Shown here: in pieces, positions 60,701-64,000 of the stretch
Layout of the letters: every line of letters begins with the position of its first letter
Numbering within the stretch: position 1 is the first letter of the stretch
Assembly (NCBI GenBank): GCA_964247705.1
Contig: CAXTVQ010000021.1
Coordinates: 3,995-67,994, forward strand
Reading direction: 5' to 3'
Source: LMUY01 sp964247705
Lineage (GTDB): Bacteria > Pseudomonadota > Alphaproteobacteria > Acetobacterales > Acetobacteraceae
Length of the DNA stretch: 64,000 nt
Notes under the pieces: model-generated
Databases searched by the model: none
What the model was told of the DNA's origin: nothing
The model's input: the letters and a program-made list of their open reading frames with translations, nothing else
Position numbers and translations under genes: made by a program

Positions 60701-63700
60701 GTGTGCCATTGACGGTTTCGTCACCGTCCAGCCCTGGCGGTGTATCCGTGCAGTCCGGGCGGACGATCAGCCTCTCCAGCGACTCACTGACGCTGCAGGC
60801 CGGTGGAGACTCGCAAACGCCCTACGCGCTCTCCGCATCCGGCGGCACGATCATCATCTCGCCGTTCACCTCCGGCTACGGCATGCTGCTCACCAGCAGC
60901 ACCAAGCCCGAAGGCGTGCTCGCGCTGACCACGGCCGAACTGGCGACGACCAACGCCGCGACGCTGCAACTCGGCTTGCTCGATGCTACGGGGAAGCCGA
61001 CCGCCGGCGCCATCACCCTGGGCCAGGCGGGCGAGACCATCGATCTCGGCGCGAACGGTGGCTACAGCACCCTGAACCTGGTCGCGCGCGGGGCGGTTAC
61101 GCAGGGCGGTCCGCTGGCCGTCACGACGGTCACCGGGCAGGCCGGCAGCCTGGCGCTGCCGTACGGCACGGATACGGGCAGCAACTTCATCTCGAACCTC
61201 GCCGGGTTCACCACGACGGCCGGCGACATCAGCCTGCATACCAGTTCGGGGCTGACAGTGTCCGGCACGGTCAGCGCGATGAACGGCGCCAATCCCGGCA
61301 ACATCGCCCTTTCCTCGACGGGCGACACCGGCCAGGCCAGCGGCGGCCTTCCGGTCAGTATGCTGCTGACCGGCAGGCTCAGCGGCAACACCGTGACACT
61401 CGACAGCACCAACGGCACGTCACCCAGCCTTGGCGGCGGCCTCAGCACGAGCGGTGGCATCAGCCAGACTGGCGGCACGATCACGGCCTCGACCCTGACC
61501 GCGACCGGACTGTTCGCGATCCTCCCCTCGGCCAACGCCATCGCCAGTCTCGGGCCGTCGACCACCTACGGCGACCTCACCGTCGGCAACGCGCCCGCGC
61601 TGAACGTTTCCGGCCCGGTCACCAGCCAGACTGCGGCCGTGACCCTGAACGCCGCGGGTATCACGCAATCCGCTCCGATCAGCGCGGTCGAGTTCGATGG
61701 TTCCTCCAGCGCCGACACGGTGCTCACCAACGCCGCCAACACCATCCAGGCGGTCGGCGCTTTCACCCAGGCTGCCGGCAACTTCAGCCTGGCGACCTCG
61801 TCGCCCACGCTGACCTTCGGCGGCAATTCCGGCGTGGTCACGGCGACGTCCGGCTCGCTGACGTTCCTGGCAAACGCGGTCGGGCTCGTGCCCAGCCCTG
61901 CCGGTGGAATCTCGGCGCCGAATGGCGCCGTCACGTTCGCGCCGCTCACCGCCTCCCGCCGGATCGAACTGATCGGCAACACCGCGGCGGAACCCAACTC
62001 GCTGTCACTGTCCCAGACGTTCCTCAACCGCATCACCGCCGATCAGGTGTTGGCAATCGGCAACGGCACGACCACGGGGCCGGTCAACATCGCCAATGCC
62101 GGCGAGACCGTCACCATCCCCAACAGCGCGATCTTGGAACTGCAGACCACCGGCGCCGTGACGGAAGGGGTGAGCCCCGGGCAGCAGAACGGCGGGGGCA
62201 CGTTGAGCCTGGTTGCCGCCGGCATCGTGGGCTCGACGGGCACCCTCTCGCTCGGCGCGCCTGCCAACCAAATAGCTGAGGTCGGATTCGGATCGGTCGT
62301 GCCGGGTGTCCTGTCCGGGCTGACATCCACCGGCTCCATCACGATCGCGACGTCGTCCACGCTCAACGTGGAAAACGGCATTTCCGCAAATGCAACGAGC
62401 GGAACGCTGAGCTTGACGGCCGGCGGCCGCTTGGCGACGTTCGTGGGACCGATCACCGGGTCCGCGATCACTCTTACAGCCAATGCCGGCGACCTCGATC
62501 TCGTCAGTGCGCTGACGACCGGCGGGAGCCTCAACAGCGTCACCCTGACCGCGACGGCCGGGACCGTCAGCCAGGTGGTTGGCGCGCTGAGCACGGGCTC
62601 GCTGTCGGTCGCCGGCAATGCGGTGTCGTTGGGCGTCGCCACGAACAGCATCGGCACGCTCGCGAACGCGTCCGTGGCGGGCGGCCTGAGTCTTGCCGAC
62701 AGCATCCCACTGACGCTGAGCGGCACGGTAGCGACCGGTGGCACCCTCGCCGTGACCGACACGGGAGGCGGCCTCGCAATCAACGGCTACACCACGGTGG
62801 GCGGGCTCTCCGTGGCCCTGCAGGGTGCTTTGACCGAGGGTGCCGGCGGTCTGCTGCAGGCGTCGTCCCTGACGGGTAACGCCAGTCTCGTTTCGCTGAC
62901 CGGCAACAACCGGGTTGCCTCGATCGGGGATTTCACTGCACTGGGCGGCTTCGCCCTTGGCGGCAACGGCACCCTGGACGGGGCCAATTCCTTGAGCGTG
63001 ACGGGGACGCTCGCCGGGGAGAGCATATCGATCCAGAATTACGGCGCGGTGACCCTGTCCGGGACGCTGACCGCCGCCAACGTCGCCATCACCGCGACCA
63101 GCACGCAGAATGCAGAGGCGGGCACGCCCTATAATAACAACGGCACCATCACGCAGAGCAGCGGCAGCATCACCGCCGGCACGATCACGCTGACGGACGG
63201 GGATGCATTCAGGCAGACCGGCGGATCACTCACCGGCACCGGCACGAACGGGCAGATCACGATCTCGGCCCAGGGAGCACTCACCCTTGGCGGGGCCGTG
63301 TCTGCTCCGGCGGTCATTCTGTCGGCGGTGACCCGGTCCTACCCCAACGACTATGGGGAACTCACGCAGGTCAATCCCGGTATCATCACGCAGACCGGCG
63401 GCAGCATCACCGGCGTGGTGAGCGGACATTCCGATACGACTGCGGCGCTGACGGCCAGCGGTAACGCCATCTCGAGCGTCGCAGGTTTCACGAGCACGGG
63501 CGGGTTCTCCCTGGCCACAAGCCAATCGCTGGCGGTCAGCGGTCCCGTTTCTGACGGAACCTCGATCGTGCTCAACGCGGCGGGTGGGATAACGCTGGGC
63601 GCCTCCGTCACCGGCGGAGCTGTGACGCTGACGGCGCCCGGCGCCGCCATCACTCAGACTGCCGGCGCGCTTGTCGCCAGTTCGCTGACGGGCAACGCCG

Positions 63701-64000
63701 GATCGGTCTCGCTTGGTGCGACAGGCAATAACCTCGCCGCGCTACAGGCCTTCAGCACGACGGGCGGGTTCTCGCTGACCGACTCGGCTGCGCTAGGGAT
63801 TGCGGGTGCGGTATCGGTCGGATCCGGGCAGACATTGACCATCACCGACAATAGCCCGAGCTTTGCTGCCGGCGGATCACTCGCGGCCCCGGGCGGCACC
63901 GTGGCGCTGCGGGAGTACACCGCGGGCCAGGGTGTCACACTCGGCGGCGGCAACGGGCTGAGCGGGTCGGCCCCGATCACGGCGGCGACGTTGTCGGTCG
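57745..64000 (+). CDS. Giant TpsA exoprotein (filamentous hemagglutinin-type adhesin), 3'-truncated by the window edge
   Basis: An open frame of at least 2085 codons that continues past the window. The ATG at 57745 overlaps the TpsB stop (TGATG), while an ATG at 57832 is the alternative. A long signal region ends ALAAPALAQ, then the TPS secretion domain (WTSYNIGSQQSVNYQQPSS, GKINANGQIVITNQSGVTF), which targets it to the TpsB pore. After that come endless Gly/Ser/Thr-rich beta-helical repeats with recurring ITQ(T/S)(A/G)G and GNxI motifs. Secreted or surface-bound; roles would be adhesion or biofilm. The C-terminus, which decides release, anchoring or a toxin tip, is not visible. Confidence 0.93.
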   Translation, partial: MRNGQSREPRIAEGVTDLKTARAQAASALMATQRLSRSALLRSTALQAAVGLALAAPALAQPAPNARPMGGQVTAGSASIGTTTSATTITQSTNRAAIDWTSYNIGSQQSVNYQQPSSTSVTLNRVTSSDPSQIAGKINANGQIVITNQSGVTFYQGSEVNAQSVVVSAAGITNQNFMAGKMAFDQAANPNARIVNNGNITVKQAGLAALVAPSVANSGVINAKLGHVILAGAAAHTLDMYGDGLVSIDVTKQVTTVPAGADGKAVTALVTNTGTIRADGGVVQLTASAADGVVQTLVRAGGHIQANTVGNQTGRIEVAGTGGSVVVEGRLAADGRAPGTIGGQVMVAGSNTTTVAASAHISASGQTGGGAVAVGTTLARATGSGPAPAGTSTRTVIASGARVSANATGQGSGGRITVLSTQQTAVNGALAAKGGTTGGNGGEIEMSGEQGFSLTGKADVSAPHGALGTILLDPANLTISSTSPSTITPSGTSPNIAYNTGGTATNAVVSPAQLTALTGNLVLQASQNLTVASNLAYSQGSVTLQAGNNLTVNSGVTLSAGGNLLLYAGWSGIPGYNPAGGLSVQGSISGQGIDLRAGTGGIALGGTLTASTSMELTTSGAVTQSAGSVQTPNIFGTAASVSLTQSGNQIAGLGLTTGVIGSNTTLTMSAGGLAVATSVPLTVGANSAGVTGGVIVPAGQSISLQADTLSLIAGAGQTALSAPGGTVILQPLTAGRGITVTNTPSVTGGVLALSPAQLGLITASALQLGGAASSGNIVFGLPGETTDLASGSTIGAVALSTTGTVTQGGPLLVNGLNGSAGTVTLTNAGNSIPNATGLTASGGLTLSTANGLTLSGAYSSNGLLSISAGTNLSLLSTGSVSAPNGGTLTAGGALSVAGSVTSNRGFSMNAGAGGIAFAGNVSTGQVLTIQSSGPVTQTAGGITVGDLEGSALSVSLPSRTNAIDNVAEFAAFSVTGNTGDFTLVDSVPLTVSSPSSPGGVSVQSGRTISLSSDSLTLQAGGDSQTPYALSASGGTIIISPFTSGYGMLLTSSTKPEGVLALTTAELATTNAATLQLGLLDATGKPTAGAITLGQAGETIDLGANGGYSTLNLVARGAVTQGGPLAVTTVTGQAGSLALPYGTDTGSNFISNLAGFTTTAGDISLHTSSGLTVSGTVSAMNGANPGNIALSSTGDTGQASGGLPVSMLLTGRLSGNTVTLDSTNGTSPSLGGGLSTSGGISQTGGTITASTLTATGLFAILPSANAIASLGPSTTYGDLTVGNAPALNVSGPVTSQTAAVTLNAAGITQSAPISAVEFDGSSSADTVLTNAANTIQAVGAFTQAAGNFSLATSSPTLTFGGNSGVVTATSGSLTFLANAVGLVPSPAGGISAPNGAVTFAPLTASRRIELIGNTAAEPNSLSLSQTFLNRITADQVLAIGNGTTTGPVNIANAGETVTIPNSAILELQTTGAVTEGVSPGQQNGGGTLSLVAAGIVGSTGTLSLGAPANQIAEVGFGSVVPGVLSGLTSTGSITIATSSTLNVENGISANATSGTLSLTAGGRLATFVGPITGSAITLTANAGDLDLVSALTTGGSLNSVTLTATAGTVSQVVGALSTGSLSVAGNAVSLGVATNSIGTLANASVAGGLSLADSIPLTLSGTVATGGTLAVTDTGGGLAINGYTTVGGLSVALQGALTEGAGGLLQASSLTGNASLVSLTGNNRVASIGDFTALGGFALGGNGTLDGANSLSVTGTLAGESISIQNYGAVTLSGTLTAANVAITATSTQNAEAGTPYNNNGTITQSSGSITAGTITLTDGDAFRQTGGSLTGTGTNGQITISAQGALTLGGAVSAPAVILSAVTRSYPNDYGELTQVNPGIITQTGGSITGVVSGHSDTTAALTASGNAISSVAGFTSTGGFSLATSQSLAVSGPVSDGTSIVLNAAGGITLGASVTGGAVTLTAPGAAITQTAGALVASSLTGNAGSVSLGATGNNLAALQAFSTTGGFSLTDSAALGIAGAVSVGSGQTLTITDNSPSFAAGGSLAAPGGTVALREYTAGQGVTLGGGNGLSGSAPITAATLSV

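Overview
This window is a high-GC draft scaffold with one 100-base run of N (15192-15291). GC-rich codon use, Rieske and CoA-dependent catabolism, Crp/Fnr and hybrid histidine-kinase regulation and many 4-base (ATGA/GTGA) or 1-base (TGATG) gene overlaps fit a heterotrophic alphaproteobacterium. A member of the Acetobacteraceae/Rhodospirillales is my guess from protein style, not a proven placement. No tRNA, rRNA, CRISPR array, insertion sequence or phage gene was seen.

Layout. (1) 2-541: end of an LrgB-type membrane protein. (2) 581-8464, minus strand: a tightly coupled five-gene operon, read as SAM/adenylate cyclase/AAA/TPR regulator > YcaO > TfuA > HExxH metallopeptidase > a 208-residue protein ending in GRDSG repeats. 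It looks like a peptide or protein backbone-modification (YcaO-TfuA) system with its own signalling protein. (3) 8656-11621: a Crp/Fnr regulator with a perfect CRP-type site upstream, a small unknown gene, a TauE-like permease and a secreted small protein. (4) 12146-15187: a polar amino-acid ABC transporter behind a near-consensus sigma-54 promoter. (5) 15312-19802, minus: a flavin/Fe-S N-demethylase, a ferredoxin reductase and a Rieske oxygenase of the glycine-betaine/stachydrine type. (6) 19895-24923: an endonuclease/exonuclease/phosphatase-fold gene without a clear start, and an RND efflux pair. (7) 25061-37570: an acyl-CoA catabolic island (two MaoC, nitroreductase, acyl-CoA dehydrogenase, CaiB/BaiF, acyl-CoA synthetase, TetR, biotin-dependent carboxylase pair, MaoC, acyl-CoA ligase) with three similar operator-like sites. 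(8) 37784-41023: a hybrid histidine kinase with two receiver domains. (9) 41162-46152: sugar-acid/hydroxy-acid metabolism (hexapeptide transferase, FAD-linked oxidase, HpcH/HpaI aldolase, altronate/galactarate-type dehydratase, GNAT). (10) 46163-51114: a His-rich exported peptide, a second EEP-fold protein, cardiolipin synthase, a 52-residue acidic peptide and isocitrate lyase. (11) 51306-64000: a two-partner secretion locus (FhaC/ShlB transporter and a huge TpsA adhesin running off the window) divergent from a four-gene operon: glycosyltransferase > caspase-fold protein lacking its catalytic dyad > heme-motif DUF3365-HAMP sensor > Ser/Thr kinase.

The two least ordinary systems are the YcaO-TfuA operon, with a candidate repeat-tailed substrate, and the adhesin-secretion locus with its sensor/kinase/pseudocaspase/glycosyltransferase operon. 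All functions are inferred from sequence alone.
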